From assembly GCF_006385595.1 (NCBI RefSeq), contig NZ_CP041046.1, forward strand, positions 248,001 to 312,000: a stretch of DNA of 64,000 nucleotides, given 5' to 3'. The translations under genes were made by a program, and so were the position numbers. This stretch comes from Luteibacter pinisoli (GTDB taxonomy: Bacteria > Pseudomonadota > Gammaproteobacteria > Xanthomonadales > Rhodanobacteraceae). Below are positions 1 through 9,076 of this stretch, one piece after another. The first letter of the stretch is position 1. Every line of letters begins with the position of its first letter. Under the pieces are notes generated by a model. It had not been told where the DNA came from, ran no database searches, and saw only the letters and a program-made list of their open reading frames with translations.

Positions 1-337
1 CCTCATCACCCCAGGCCCAGAAGGGCAGGCGCGGATGGCGCGCGGCGGTGACGGCTTCGAGCACCGTGAGGCTGAAGGCGTCGACCACCGACTGTGGCAG
101 GAAGCCCCGGCGTCGCGCGAGTTCGAGCGGTTTCCAGGTGCCGACGTCACGGCCGTCCAGGCGCACGCGTCCACCATCGGGATCGCGCAGGCCGGCCAGC
201 GTGCGCAGCAGGGTGGACTTGCCGGCGCCATTCGGGCCCAGCACGCACCAGACCTGGCCCGGCGCGATCTGCAGGGTCAGCGCGTCCACCAGCCGGCGGT
301 CGCGAACGGCCAGGCGCAGCGCTTCCGTCGTCAGCAT
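1..337 (-). CDS. ABC importer ATP-binding protein, FecE/BtuD type (3' end beyond window)
   Basis: This is the first 112 codons of an ABC ATPase that would power the adjacent FecCD permease for uptake of an iron chelate, heme or cobalamin. The Walker A motif GPNGAGKST lies at residues 34-42, and a Q-loop (FLPQS) follows about 45 residues later. The signature and Walker B motifs lie outside the window. I chose ATG at 337, preceded by GGTGAG. A GTG at 346 overlaps the stop of the permease gene as GTGA and is an equally possible start. The family is clear but the substrate cannot be read, because no binding protein or TonB receptor is in view. Confidence 0.85.
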   Translation of the reverse strand, partial: MLTTEALRLAVRDRRLVDALTLQIAPGQVWCVLGPNGAGKSTLLRTLAGLRDPDGGRVRLDGRDVGTWKPLELARRRGFLPQSVVDAFSLTVLEAVTAARHPRLPFWAWGDE

Positions 338-342
338 CGCGC

Positions 343-1344
343 TCACCGGCGGCGCACCAGGAGGAACAGGAAGGTGGGCACGCCGATGATTGCCATCACC
401 GCGCCCACGGGGAGCTGGATCGGATCGGCGATGATCCGCGACACCGTGTCGGCCACCACCACGAGCATGCCGCCGCACAGGGCGCTGGCCGGGATCAGCA
501 CGCGCTGGTCGTTACCGACCAGGCGGCGCAGGGCATGCGGCACCACCAGCCCGACGAAGCCCACGGTGCCGGCCGTGGTCACCGCGACGGCCGTGGCCAG
601 CGAGGCGATGGCGAAGATGGCCGACTTCACCGCGTTGGGGCGAACGCCCAGGGCACTGGCCGATTCTTCACCACGGGCCAGGAGGTTCAGCTGCCGGCCG
701 AGCGGCGCGACCACCAGCAGCGCGGCGAGCATCGACAGCAGGGGCGGCCACGGCGTGGCGACGCCGCTGAGGTCGCCCATCATCCAGAACAGCATGCCGC
801 GCAGGTTCCGGTCGGGGGCCAGCACCAGCATCATGCTGACGATGGCGCCGAAACCGGAAGCCAGCATCACGCCGGTCAGGATCAGGTCGGTGGCGTCGTC
901 ACGGTGGGCCGTGCGCCGCCGGGCGCCCAGGTCGCGATGGGCGAGGACGAAGACCGCCACGCAGGCGAACAGGGCGCCCACGGCCGCCCCGCCTGCCGTC
1001 GCCAGTGCGCCGGCGCCGGCCAGCATCGCACCCAGCGCACCGACGGCAGCGCCGCCCGACAGGCCCAGCGTGTAGGGGTCCGCCAGCGGGTTGCGGACCA
1101 GGATCTGCATCAGGCAGCCGGACAGGGCGAGCAGGCCGCCCACGCCATAGGCGGCCAGGGCCCGCGGGATGCGCAGCTCGTGGACGATGGCGTGCATCGG
1201 CGTATCCGCCGAGGTGACCAGGCCGTGCCAGGACGCGCGCAGGGAGGAGCCGTCACCGCCCAGCAGCACCGAGGCCAGGACGATGGCGGCCGAGAGCACC
1301 AGCAGGCCAGCCCACAGCCGCGCCGCCGCGCCAAACGTGGCCAT
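343..1344 (-). CDS. FecCD/BtuC-family ABC transporter permease
   Basis: A 333-residue polytopic inner-membrane protein of the FecCD family, which forms the channel of iron-siderophore, heme or vitamin B12 importers. The family motif RNPLADP is at residues 84-90, followed by the glycine-rich segment GLSGGAAVG, and the rest alternates hydrophobic helices with short loops. I took the ATG at 1344 (MATFGAAAR) rather than the longer open frame, because the added upstream residues are charged and unlike the family. The ATPase gene follows directly with a 4-base overlap if its GTG start is used. I looked for a cobalamin riboswitch in the 145 bases upstream and found none. Confidence 0.88.
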   Translation of the reverse strand: MATFGAAARLWAGLLVLSAAIVLASVLLGGDGSSLRASWHGLVTSADTPMHAIVHELRIPRALAAYGVGGLLALSGCLMQILVRNPLADPYTLGLSGGAAVGALGAMLAGAGALATAGGAAVGALFACVAVFVLAHRDLGARRRTAHRDDATDLILTGVMLASGFGAIVSMMLVLAPDRNLRGMLFWMMGDLSGVATPWPPLLSMLAALLVVAPLGRQLNLLARGEESASALGVRPNAVKSAIFAIASLATAVAVTTAGTVGFVGLVVPHALRRLVGNDQRVLIPASALCGGMLVVVADTVSRIIADPIQLPVGAVMAIIGVPTFLFLLVRRR

Positions 1345-1518
1345 CCGCGGTACCCGCGATGTTGCTGCGCTTTGCACCCAGCGACGCTCCCGCCAAATAG
1401 CTCGGCAGGATAGGCAGTGGCCCGCGGATTGTCGAATCCACAAAAAACCGTGCTATTTCGAAAGCTCGCCCACGCGGCAACGGCGACCATGCGCCCATAC
1501 GCATGGGGAGTGCCGCCG

Positions 1519-2286
1519 ATGTTCGCCATCCTGTTCTCGCTGGGGGTGTTCGTGTTCGCGTGTGGCAGCCTGTACCTGGGCGGCTGGATCGCGCGGCGCA
1601 TGCCGGAAGGCCACCTGGTGTACGAAGCGCAGAAGGCGGCACAGTTCGGCATCAGCATGATGGCCACCCTGGCGGCGCTGGTGCTCGGCTTCATGGTGAC
1701 CTCCGCCCGGGCGACGTTCGATCGGGCCAACGACGACATCGTCGGCGTCTCCACGTCCATCCTCCTGCTGGATCGCGCGCTCTCGGGCTATGGCCCGGAG
1801 ACCGCGCCGATCCGCAGCGACGTGCGTGCGTTCCTTGCCCGGGCCACCGAACGCGTGGCGCCGAATGGCGAGATGGACACCATCGTGTTTCGCCTGCCGC
1901 ACACCAGCCTCAGCCTGATCACCCGGCTGCAGTCGTCGATCCTCGCCCTGCAGCCGGATACCGAAGGCAAGTGGTGGTTCCAGCATCGCGCGCTCGAGGC
2001 CACTGCCCAGCTTGCACAGCAACGCATCCTCACCTCCGAGCACGAGAAGTCGAGCGAACCGATTCCCCTGCTGGTGGTGGTCACGGCCTGGATCGTCCTG
2101 ATCTTCATCGGCATGGGCACGTTCGCCATGCACAACGCGTCCGTCCGCGTGGTCCTGTTCTGCGCCGCCCTCGCGTTTTCCGGTTCGATCTTCCTGGTGA
2201 TGGAGCTGGAATCCCCCTATACCGGCCTGCTGCGCGTCTCCGGCGCGCCGCTGCTGCAGGCCGCCACGGAGCTCGCCTTGCCATGA
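1519..2286 (+). CDS. DUF4239 (bestrophin-like) membrane protein
   Basis: A 255-residue inner-membrane protein that resembles DUF4239 proteins, a family without a settled function that is sometimes called bestrophin-like. There are two hydrophobic segments in the first 85 residues, the second with the pattern ALVLGFMVTSARATFD, then a soluble central region, and two more membrane segments near residues 190-240. I chose ATG 1519 because GGGAG sits 8 bases upstream. An in-frame ATG at 1489 lacks such a site. The stop overlaps the next start as ATGA, so the two genes are probably translated together. Confidence 0.65.
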   Translation: MFAILFSLGVFVFACGSLYLGGWIARRMPEGHLVYEAQKAAQFGISMMATLAALVLGFMVTSARATFDRANDDIVGVSTSILLLDRALSGYGPETAPIRSDVRAFLARATERVAPNGEMDTIVFRLPHTSLSLITRLQSSILALQPDTEGKWWFQHRALEATAQLAQQRILTSEHEKSSEPIPLLVVVTAWIVLIFIGMGTFAMHNASVRVVLFCAALAFSGSIFLVMELESPYTGLLRVSGAPLLQAATELALP

Positions 2287-2648
2287 AAGCCGTCCTTGCC
2301 CTTGTCCTCCTCTTGCTGCCCACGCCGCCCCTGGCGGCGCAGACCCTCGCCATTCCGCAGGTAAACACCGGGCGCCCGATCGTCGCGACCTACCGCTGCC
2401 CCACCGGAAAGCCGTTCAAGGTCACCTACTGGAACGGGGACAACGGGCAGAGCTTCGCGCTGGTGCCGATCGCCGGCAAACCGCTTCTCCTGGTCAACCT
2501 GATGTCCGCCGATGGCGCCCGCTACGGGGCCGGGTCCGTGGTGTGGTGGACCAAGGGCCGCAACGCCGACCTCTACAACGAGGGCATGGACCCGGATACC
2601 GGCAAGGTGCGGCCTGTGTCGTGCTCGGAAGTCCCGGGTACTGGCTAA
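2283..2648 (+). CDS. MliC/PliC-type C-type lysozyme inhibitor
   Basis: A 121-residue exported protein of the MliC family, which binds and blocks C-type lysozymes and so protects peptidoglycan from host or protist lysozyme. After an N-terminal signal peptide ending near AAQ it shows the family pattern: YRC, then SADGARYGAG (family SxSGARY) and VVWWTKGRNADLY (family WWSKG). The signal region has no lipobox cysteine, so it should be a soluble periplasmic form (PliC-like) rather than the lipoprotein MliC. It overlaps the DUF4239 gene by four bases, which suggests a two-gene envelope-defence unit. Confidence 0.8.
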   Translation: MKAVLALVLLLLPTPPLAAQTLAIPQVNTGRPIVATYRCPTGKPFKVTYWNGDNGQSFALVPIAGKPLLLVNLMSADGARYGAGSVVWWTKGRNADLYNEGMDPDTGKVRPVSCSEVPGTG

Positions 2649-2657
2649 TGTAATTAT

Positions 2658-2667
2658 TAGCATGCTA
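2658..2667. promoter_or_regulatory. Perfect 10-bp palindrome, candidate MarR operator
   Basis: TAGCATGCTA is a perfect palindrome in an AT-rich patch 12 bases before the chosen marR start. MarR proteins usually repress their own operon by binding inverted repeats of this kind over the promoter. Binding is inferred from position and symmetry only. Confidence 0.45.
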
Positions 2668-2678
2668 TGCTTTTATCC

Positions 2679-3140
2679 ATGACGCCCCTCGACAAGCTGC
2701 ACCGCCAGCTGACCACGCTTGCGCTTGCCACCAGCCGCCGCTTCCAGCGGATGCTGGACGTGCGCCTGGGCGACTTCGACGTCACCTCGTCCACCGTGGT
2801 GCCGATGCTGCTGGTGGGCCGCTCGGGTGGCGGGATCAACCAGGTGACCCTGGCCGAGCAGATCGGCGTGACCGGGCCCTCGCTGGTGCGCACGCTGGAC
2901 AAGCTGGTGGAGCTGGGCCTGGTGCGTCGCGAAAGCGACCCCGCGGACCGCCGCGCGAAAACGCTGTGGCTGACCGACGCCGGCGAAGCGCTGGCGGTGC
3001 AGATGGAAGCGCGCATGGTGGATATGCGCCGGGAGATCCTCGCCGGGGTGTCCGAAGACGACGTCCGTGCCGCCCTGCGCGTGCACGAGGCACTCAACGC
3101 GGCACTCGTGTTCGACGGCCAGGACGACGCCGGGACCTGA
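2679..3140 (+). CDS. MarR-family transcriptional regulator of the efflux operon
   Basis: A 153-residue winged-helix regulator of the MarR family. Helix-turn-helix residues are in the stretch VTLAEQIGVTGPSLVRTLDKL, followed by the wing pattern DPADRRAKTLWLT and the typical closing AGEAL. MarR proteins sense phenolic or aromatic compounds and derepress neighbouring exporters. I chose ATG 2679 because the upstream ATG at 2667 lies inside the palindrome. Neither has a clear ribosome site, so the message may be leaderless. The FUSC gene begins 4 bases after the stop, so it is the first gene of the efflux operon and probably its autoregulator. Confidence 0.85.
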   Translation: MTPLDKLHRQLTTLALATSRRFQRMLDVRLGDFDVTSSTVVPMLLVGRSGGGINQVTLAEQIGVTGPSLVRTLDKLVELGLVRRESDPADRRAKTLWLTDAGEALAVQMEARMVDMRREILAGVSEDDVRAALRVHEALNAALVFDGQDDAGT

Positions 3141-3144
3141 CGCG

Positions 3145-5181
3145 ATGCGCTTCGCCCTGCCCACGACCTCCGAATGGCTGTATTCGGGGAAAGCCTTCCT
3201 TGCCGCGATCCTCGCGTTCTACATCGCGTTGCGGATTCCGCTGCCCAACCCGTACTGGTCGTTCGCCAGCGTTTACATCGTCTCGCATCCGTTGTCGGGG
3301 GCCACGCGGTCGAAGTCGATCTATCGCGCGTTCGGAACGCTGCTGGGCGCCACGATGGCGGTGCTGCTGGTGTCGCTGTTCGCGACGCGACCGCTGACGC
3401 TGGTGCTGGCGATGGGCGCGTGGAGTGCGCTGGCGCTTTACCTCTCGCTGCGCGACAACACGCCCAGTGCGTACGGTTTCCTGCTTGCTTCGTACACCAC
3501 GCCGCTGATCGGCGTCTCCGCCATCATCGCGCCGGGCCTCGTGTTCGATACGGCGGTCGCGCGTTCCGAAGAAATCCTGCTCGGCATCGTCTGCGCCAGC
3601 GTGGTCAGCACGGTGCTCTTTCCCGATCGTGTCGGCCCGGTCTTCCATGACCGCGTCGCGGCGCTGATGAAAGACGCTTCCGCCTGGGCCGTGCGCCGCC
3701 TTCGCGACCCGGCGCGGCGCACCACGCCACCGTTACGCTTCAACCTGCTCAGTGACATCGCCTCGCTGGATGGCCTGATTACCCACCTCGGCCACGACGC
3801 CACGCGCCGCAACGAAGCGAGCGAAGCGCGGCAGCTGCGCTATCGCATGACGATGCTAATCCCGCAGGTGGCATCGCTGGGAGACGCGCTGGCACACGCG
3901 GCGACGACGGAGGCCGGAGCGGCCCGGGCGTGCGGCGTGGTCCTGGCGGACGTCATCGCGTGGCTGGAGCGGGGCGTCGAGGGTACACCCGGGCACGGCG
4001 ACGATTTGCGTGCCGCGATCACCGCGTTGCGCGACGCACAGGGCACGCCTTCCGCGAGCACGTTGCCGGTGGCCAACGTGACGGAGCGCCTGCGCGATCT
4101 GGTCGACCTGTGGCAGGACTGCCTTCGCCTGCATCGTGCGTTTGTCGACAAGGCCCCTGTGACGCCGACCCTGGCGTACCGCGATGCCGGCCCGGACGAC
4201 AGCCGGCGTTTCTACGACCACGTGCAGATGATCCACGCCGCGCTGTCGCCCGCGCTGGCCTTCGTCATCGCGGCCACGGCCTGGCTCTACAGCGGCTGGC
4301 CCGGTGGGGCGTTCGGCGTGGTACTGGTCGCCGTCTCCACCGCGTTCTTCGCCGCCTCCGATGCGCCTGCCGCCCTGATCGGCCGCTTCTTCCTCTGGCA
4401 GGCCATCAGCGTCGTCGCGGGGCTGGTCTATCTGTTCTACATCTTCCCCCAGCTGACCTCGTTCGCCGGCGTGGCGCTGGCGATGGCGCCGCCACTGATC
4501 CTGGTTGGCACGCTGACCGGCCGGCCGGCATTCAACATGGGTGTCCTGCTGGTGACGTCGCAGACGATCAGTGGCATCGCCCTGCACAACAACTCGGCAG
4601 CGAACTTCGAGGACTACGCCAACAGCAGCCTCGCCGCGCTGGGTGGCCTGGCCTTCGCCGCCGTGTGGAGTGCGGTCACGCGACCCTTCGGTGCCGAGAT
4701 TGCCGCGCGGCGTCTTGCCGTGGCGAACTGGCGCGAGCAGGTCGCGCTGTCGCGCAGCGACCGTCGCATGGAGCGCAACGTGGCGCTGTCGCGCATGGTG
4801 GACCGGACCGCGCAGTGGATGCCGCGTCTGGCCCTGACCACGGGCAAGCCGCTGTCGCATACCGACGCCGTGCGCGACCTGCGCGTCAGCGTGGCCCTGA
4901 TCGACCTGCGCGAGCAGCGTGCGCGCGGCGCGGACCTTATCGACATCGTGCTCGACGCCAGCCACTTCTATTTCCAGCAGTGTCTCGCCGCACGTACGTC
5001 GCTGCCGCCGCCCGCGGCGCTGCTCACCACGATCGATACCGCGATAGCCGCCCTGGCCGGCGCGCACGGCGACGCCGCGGCAGCGCTGCTGCGCTACCGC
5101 CTCGCCTTGCTGGCGCTGCCACCCGTCGCGATGGCCGAACCCATTTCCCCTCAACCCACGCAGCCCATCCTCTCCCAGTGA
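3145..5181 (+). CDS. FUSC/AaeB-family aromatic compound exporter, inner-membrane component
   Basis: A 678-residue inner-membrane transporter of the FUSC family, the group of fusaric acid and p-hydroxybenzoate exporters such as AaeB. It has the duplicated layout of the family: a hydrophobic block at residues 14-155 (with NPYWSFASVYIVSHPL, typical of the first repeat), a soluble middle region, a second hydrophobic block at about 360-520, then a soluble C-terminal part. It works with the HlyD and NodT proteins downstream as a tripartite pump. The neighbours MarR and DUF1656 are the usual company of FUSC genes. The substrate is unknown, probably an aromatic acid. Confidence 0.87.
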   Translation: MRFALPTTSEWLYSGKAFLAAILAFYIALRIPLPNPYWSFASVYIVSHPLSGATRSKSIYRAFGTLLGATMAVLLVSLFATRPLTLVLAMGAWSALALYLSLRDNTPSAYGFLLASYTTPLIGVSAIIAPGLVFDTAVARSEEILLGIVCASVVSTVLFPDRVGPVFHDRVAALMKDASAWAVRRLRDPARRTTPPLRFNLLSDIASLDGLITHLGHDATRRNEASEARQLRYRMTMLIPQVASLGDALAHAATTEAGAARACGVVLADVIAWLERGVEGTPGHGDDLRAAITALRDAQGTPSASTLPVANVTERLRDLVDLWQDCLRLHRAFVDKAPVTPTLAYRDAGPDDSRRFYDHVQMIHAALSPALAFVIAATAWLYSGWPGGAFGVVLVAVSTAFFAASDAPAALIGRFFLWQAISVVAGLVYLFYIFPQLTSFAGVALAMAPPLILVGTLTGRPAFNMGVLLVTSQTISGIALHNNSAANFEDYANSSLAALGGLAFAAVWSAVTRPFGAEIAARRLAVANWREQVALSRSDRRMERNVALSRMVDRTAQWMPRLALTTGKPLSHTDAVRDLRVSVALIDLREQRARGADLIDIVLDASHFYFQQCLAARTSLPPPAALLTTIDTAIAALAGAHGDAAAALLRYRLALLALPPVAMAEPISPQPTQPILSQ

Positions 5182-5402
5182 ACATCCCCCTGTACGGTGA
5201 GTTCAGCCTCTACGGCGTGTACCTCCCCACGTTGCTGGCCGTCATGGCCGCGGCTTACGGCGTGAAGAGCCTCGTGCGCTTCGCCCTCGGCAAGACGCAC
5301 TTCTACGCCTGGGTATGGCACCCGGCGCTGTTCAACCTCGCTGTTTACGTACTGGCCGTGGCCGGCGTGCTGGCGCTGTTGCCGGAGGTGGCCCGTGGCT
5401 AG
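5178..5402 (+). CDS. DUF1656 (AaeX-like) small membrane protein
   Basis: A 74-residue protein with two hydrophobic helices, matching the DUF1656 family found between FUSC and HlyD genes in efflux operons (AaeX in E. coli). The family start NIPLYGEFSLYGVYLP and the closing HPALFNLAVYVL pattern are clear. Translation starts at GTG 5178, whose last bases overlap the FUSC stop as GTGA, and the reading frame overlaps the HlyD start by 8 bases. Its role in the pump is not known. Confidence 0.85.
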   Translation: MNIPLYGEFSLYGVYLPTLLAVMAAAYGVKSLVRFALGKTHFYAWVWHPALFNLAVYVLAVAGVLALLPEVARG

Positions 5403-6282
5403 TCTCGCCCGCAGGATCCTGCCCACCGTGGTGACCCTCGTGGTGGTCGCCGCCGCCATCGGTGCCGGCGTGCATGTCTGGCACGCGTATGACGATCTGC
5501 CATGGACGCGCGACGCGCATATCCGCGCCGATACGGTGCAGGTGTCGCCGGATGTGTCGGGCCTGGTTACCGAGGTGTACGTGCACGACAACGATGCGGT
5601 GAAACAGGGCCAGCCGCTGTTCGTCGTCGATCGCGCGCGCTTCGAACTGGCCGTGCGTCGCGCCGAGGCAGCCGTGGAGGAACAGCGCGCCGTCGTCGCC
5701 GAGCTGCGCCGCGAGGAAGCACGCAACCGCGAAGTCAGCGATCTCGTCGCCCGCGAATCCGCCGAGCAGGTAACGTCGAAGCTCGCCGCCGCCGAAGCAC
5801 GCCTGCACGCCGACGACACCGCGGCCGATACCGCGCGCCTCGACCTGGCGCGGACGCTGGTAAAGGCGCCGGCCGACGGCACGCTCAATGACCATGTCGT
5901 GCGCGTGGGTGACTACGTCAGTGCCGGCCACGCACCGTTCGCGATGGTGGATGGCCACTCCTTCCACGTGGATGGCTACTTCGAAGAAACCCGCCTGCAT
6001 GGCGTCAAGCCCGGCCAGGCCGTGACGATCCAGGTGATGGGCGAGCACGCCATGCTTCACGGACGCGTGCAGAGCGTGGCGGCCGGTATTGCCGACCGCG
6101 AGCGCGCGAACAGCACGCAGGGCCTCCCGGACATCAATCCCACCTTCAACTGGGTACGCCTGGCCCAGCGCATCCCGGTGCGCATCAGCATCGACGAGGC
6201 ATCGCCCGACCTGCTGCTGGTGGCCGGGCGCACCGCCACGGTGACGATCCGCACGGAGACCCGCGCGAGGGCGAAGTCGTGA
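5395..6282 (+). CDS. HlyD-family periplasmic adaptor of the FUSC efflux pump
   Basis: A 295-residue membrane fusion protein that would bridge the FUSC pump and the outer-membrane channel. Residues 9-28 form a single N-terminal membrane anchor, followed by the biotinyl-lipoyl half-motif VQVSPDVSGLVTEVYVHDNDAVKQGQ, a helical hairpin rich in Ala, Glu and Arg (about residues 85-150), the second lipoyl half and a beta-barrel domain. The start is GTG 5395 inside the end of the DUF1656 gene. The stop overlaps the NodT start as GTGA. Confidence 0.9.
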   Translation: MASLARRILPTVVTLVVVAAAIGAGVHVWHAYDDLPWTRDAHIRADTVQVSPDVSGLVTEVYVHDNDAVKQGQPLFVVDRARFELAVRRAEAAVEEQRAVVAELRREEARNREVSDLVARESAEQVTSKLAAAEARLHADDTAADTARLDLARTLVKAPADGTLNDHVVRVGDYVSAGHAPFAMVDGHSFHVDGYFEETRLHGVKPGQAVTIQVMGEHAMLHGRVQSVAAGIADRERANSTQGLPDINPTFNWVRLAQRIPVRISIDEASPDLLLVAGRTATVTIRTETRARAKS

Positions 6283-7706
6283 GCTGGCGCGCCACTCTCC
6301 CCCTCTTCGTCATCGCCGCGTCGCTTGCGGGCTGTGCCACCGTCGGACCCGACTACACCGTGCCCGATGGCGCGATGGTGAACGATGCCCGCGCCAACGG
6401 GGCGTTCCTTCCGGCGCACGGTACGTCGATCGACGCTGCCGCGCCCCTGCGTGATGACTGGTGGAACCTGTACAACGACCCGACCCTCGACGCCCTGGAG
6501 CGCCAGGCACTCCAGGCGAACGCCGGCCTGCGTACCGCCGACGCCAACCTGCGTCGCGCGGGCGCACTCCTCGCCGCGGCGGAAGCCGAGCACGAGATCA
6601 CCGCGAAAACGTCGGCGTCCGCCGAGCGCACCCTGATCTCCGCCGAGTCGTACCTGCAGGAAGAAAAACTGCCCACCTTCAACGTGGCGACCACTGGCAT
6701 CGAGGCCTCGTACGACTTCGACCTGTTCGGCAAGCTGCGCCGCGGCGTGGAGGCCGCCAGTGCGGATGCCGACGCCGCCACGGCCGCGCGCGATGTCGTC
6801 CGGGTGACCGTCGCCGCCCAGGTGGCCGCCAGCTACGTGGGCATCTGCGAGGCAGCCCACGACATCGCCGTCGCCAACCGCACCGTCGACGTGCAGCAGC
6901 GCGGCACCGAGGTCGCGAAGCGGCTGTTCGACGCCGGGTTGGGCAGTCGCCTGGACGTCACGCGCGCCACCGCCCAGCTCGATCTCGCCCGCGCTGCCTT
7001 GCCGCCGTTGCAGCGTCGCCACGAGGCCTCGCAGTACGCCCTCGCGGCGTTGCTCGGCCACGTGCCCGGCGATATCCCGGATGCAGCGAAGACGTGCAGC
7101 AGCGTGCCTGCCCCCAGCCAGCCCATTCCCGTGGGCGATGGCATGGCCTTGCTGCGCCGTCGGCCCGACATCCGCGAGGCGGAACGCAAGCTCGCCGCGG
7201 CCACCGCGCGCATCGGCGTGGCGACAGCGGATCTCTATCCCAGTGTGTCGCTGGGCGCTGGCGCCGGGTCGAACGGCCTGCTCGGTGATTACGGCCAGGC
7301 ACCCGCGCGCTACTGGTCCATCGGCCCGTTGATCAGCTGGACGATTCCCACGCGCTCGGCGAAAGAGCGCGTGGAGGTGGCGAAGGCAGGCGCCGACGTC
7401 GCGTTGGCCGCGTTCGACCAGGCCGTGATCCAGGCATTGAAGGAAACACAGACGGCGCTGAGCGACTACGCCCACGCGCTGGACCGCGAAGCCACGCTGC
7501 GCCAGGCGCTCGGCGAAGCGACGACCGCGTCGAAGCAGGCGGGTGATCTTTATCACGCCGGCCGCACGCCGTACCTCAGCGCGCTGGATGCGGAACGTAC
7601 CCGCGTGGCCGCGGAAACCGCACTGACTGACGCAGAATCAGCGGTCTCCCAAGCGCGCATCCACCTGTTCTACGCACTGGGCGGCGGCTGGCACGACGGC
7701 GCCTGA
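6279..7706 (+). CDS. NodT-family outer-membrane efflux lipoprotein
   Basis: A 475-residue TolC-like outer-membrane factor of the NodT type. The signal peptide ends in the lipobox LAGC, followed by the family opening TVGPDYTVP and then DDWWNLYNDPTLDALERQAL. Two repeats of coiled-coil hairpin sequence follow, including RLFDAGLGSRLDVTRATAQL and the duplicate DLYHAGRTPYLSALDAERTR. The start is GTG 6279, overlapping the adaptor stop. It completes the MarR-FUSC-DUF1656-HlyD-NodT operon. Confidence 0.92.
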   Translation: MSWRATLPLFVIAASLAGCATVGPDYTVPDGAMVNDARANGAFLPAHGTSIDAAAPLRDDWWNLYNDPTLDALERQALQANAGLRTADANLRRAGALLAAAEAEHEITAKTSASAERTLISAESYLQEEKLPTFNVATTGIEASYDFDLFGKLRRGVEAASADADAATAARDVVRVTVAAQVAASYVGICEAAHDIAVANRTVDVQQRGTEVAKRLFDAGLGSRLDVTRATAQLDLARAALPPLQRRHEASQYALAALLGHVPGDIPDAAKTCSSVPAPSQPIPVGDGMALLRRRPDIREAERKLAAATARIGVATADLYPSVSLGAGAGSNGLLGDYGQAPARYWSIGPLISWTIPTRSAKERVEVAKAGADVALAAFDQAVIQALKETQTALSDYAHALDREATLRQALGEATTASKQAGDLYHAGRTPYLSALDAERTRVAAETALTDAESAVSQARIHLFYALGGGWHDGA

Positions 7707-7822
7707 GCGGGCTCGCAACATCAGGCTCGCAAAATATTGTCGTTTCACCGCGACGCGCGAAGTGCTAAATCTACGCGGCGGGGAGGCTGGTCCGGGAGCC
7801 AGCACATGCTATGGAGCGACAC

Positions 7823-8545
7823 ATGCAGCACCTGATGCACGCGGCGAAGGCGTTGGTCTTCGCTGCTTTGATGATCGCTGGCACGGCGGCGTACGCCGAG
7901 GATGCCCCGGAACACGTCACGGACAAGGAGCTCTCCGATGCGCACTGCGCCATCGGCATGGAGAAGTTCCTGCCCGGCGATTACTTCTACTGCGTTGGCG
8001 CGCAGAACTACGGCACCGAACACTTCGAAGCGGCGCAGCGCCTGTTTGAAAAAGCCGCCAGCTGGGCCAGCAAGCCCGCGCAGTATGTGCTTGGCGTCAT
8101 GGCCCTCAACGGCGACCACCAGCCGATGAACCGCCCGCTGGCCGCCGCGTGGTTCACGCTGGCCGCCGAGCGCAACACGCCGCGTTTCACCCAGCCGCTG
8201 CAGGCGTTGAGCGCCACGCTGACGCCCGATGAACGGCGTCGCGCCGATGCCTACCTGCTCGACATGAAGCGCACGTACGCCGACGCCGTCGCCGCGCCGC
8301 GAGCCGAAACCCGCTACCACGACGGCATGGCCCAGCTCAAAAGCAGCGGCGGCAACAGCTACTGCATGGAAGGTGGCCTCGACGTGCGCGATCTCGCCGA
8401 AGGCAAGGCGCCTTCGTCATGCCCACCGACCATCGCCGTGGTGCAGTTCGTCGACAAGCAGGCCAACAACGTGTTCGAGGACTGGACGGGGCATGTGACG
8501 GTGGGCCCGCTGCAGGTGGCGACCCCGCCTGCGACGACGCCGTAA
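7823..8545 (+). CDS. Exported Sel1-like repeat protein
   Basis: A 240-residue secreted protein of unknown role. The signal peptide ends near AYA-EDA. Residues about 60-120 resemble one or two Sel1/TPR units, with HFEAAQRLFEKAASWASKPAQYVLGVM and AAAWFTLAAER. Cysteines at the start and in the C-terminal third could pair in the periplasm. I chose ATG 7823, which has GGAG 6 bases upstream. An in-frame ATG at 7811 would only add four residues before the signal peptide. No operon partner is apparent; 116 bases separate it from the efflux operon. Confidence 0.6.
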   Translation: MQHLMHAAKALVFAALMIAGTAAYAEDAPEHVTDKELSDAHCAIGMEKFLPGDYFYCVGAQNYGTEHFEAAQRLFEKAASWASKPAQYVLGVMALNGDHQPMNRPLAAAWFTLAAERNTPRFTQPLQALSATLTPDERRRADAYLLDMKRTYADAVAAPRAETRYHDGMAQLKSSGGNSYCMEGGLDVRDLAEGKAPSSCPPTIAVVQFVDKQANNVFEDWTGHVTVGPLQVATPPATTP

Positions 8546-8629
8546 GTCGTTCCGCCGGGGCAGGGTGCTTCAATCGTGGTGTTCGCCGTTGCGTTACGCT
8601 GCGACCACCCGCCACGAGGAGCCCAGACC

Positions 8630-9037
8630 ATGATCAAGCACGCGCTTTTTGGTGCGGTTGTGTTCGTCGCAGCCGCCGTTTCTGCCGGCCAGGGGCATGC
8701 GCAGCAGGCCACGCTCGGCACCCTGCATCGCGTCGACCTGCAACGGCATGACCTGACAGCCCCCGGCTGGGAAGCCATCCAGGTACGGGTCGATTTCCCG
8801 CCGGGCACGGACGCGCCGAACCATAAGCACCCCGGCGAGGAAATCATCTACGTCCTCAAGGGCACGCTGGAGTACAAACTCGAGGGCCAGCCCGCCGCCG
8901 TGTACAAGGTCGGGCAGGTCCTGACGGTGCCGGCCGGCGTGGCCCATAGCGTGAAGAACCTGGACAAGGGCACGTCCTCGGAGCTGGCGACCTACGTGGT
9001 ACCCAAGGGCAAACCGCTCATCGAGCTGGTGAAGTAG
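8630..9037 (+). CDS. Exported cupin-domain protein
   Basis: A 135-residue small cupin with a signal peptide (cleavage near GHAQQ). The first cupin motif is HKHPGEEIIYVLKGTLEYKLEG, supplying His and Glu metal ligands, and the second is VGQVLTVPAGVAHSVKN. Such one-domain cupins bind a metal; their enzymatic roles vary and cannot be told from sequence. ATG 8630 is preceded by GAGGAG, so the longer upstream frame is not used. Confidence 0.75.
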   Translation: MIKHALFGAVVFVAAAVSAGQGHAQQATLGTLHRVDLQRHDLTAPGWEAIQVRVDFPPGTDAPNHKHPGEEIIYVLKGTLEYKLEGQPAAVYKVGQVLTVPAGVAHSVKNLDKGTSSELATYVVPKGKPLIELVK

Positions 9038-9076
9038 GCTTGCCGGTACGGCTTGCTCTCACACCGAGGTGGAACC

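Noticed and set aside
1345..1488. Cobalamin riboswitch upstream of the FecCD permease
   Set aside because: No B12-box sequence or conserved stem core could be found on the minus strand.
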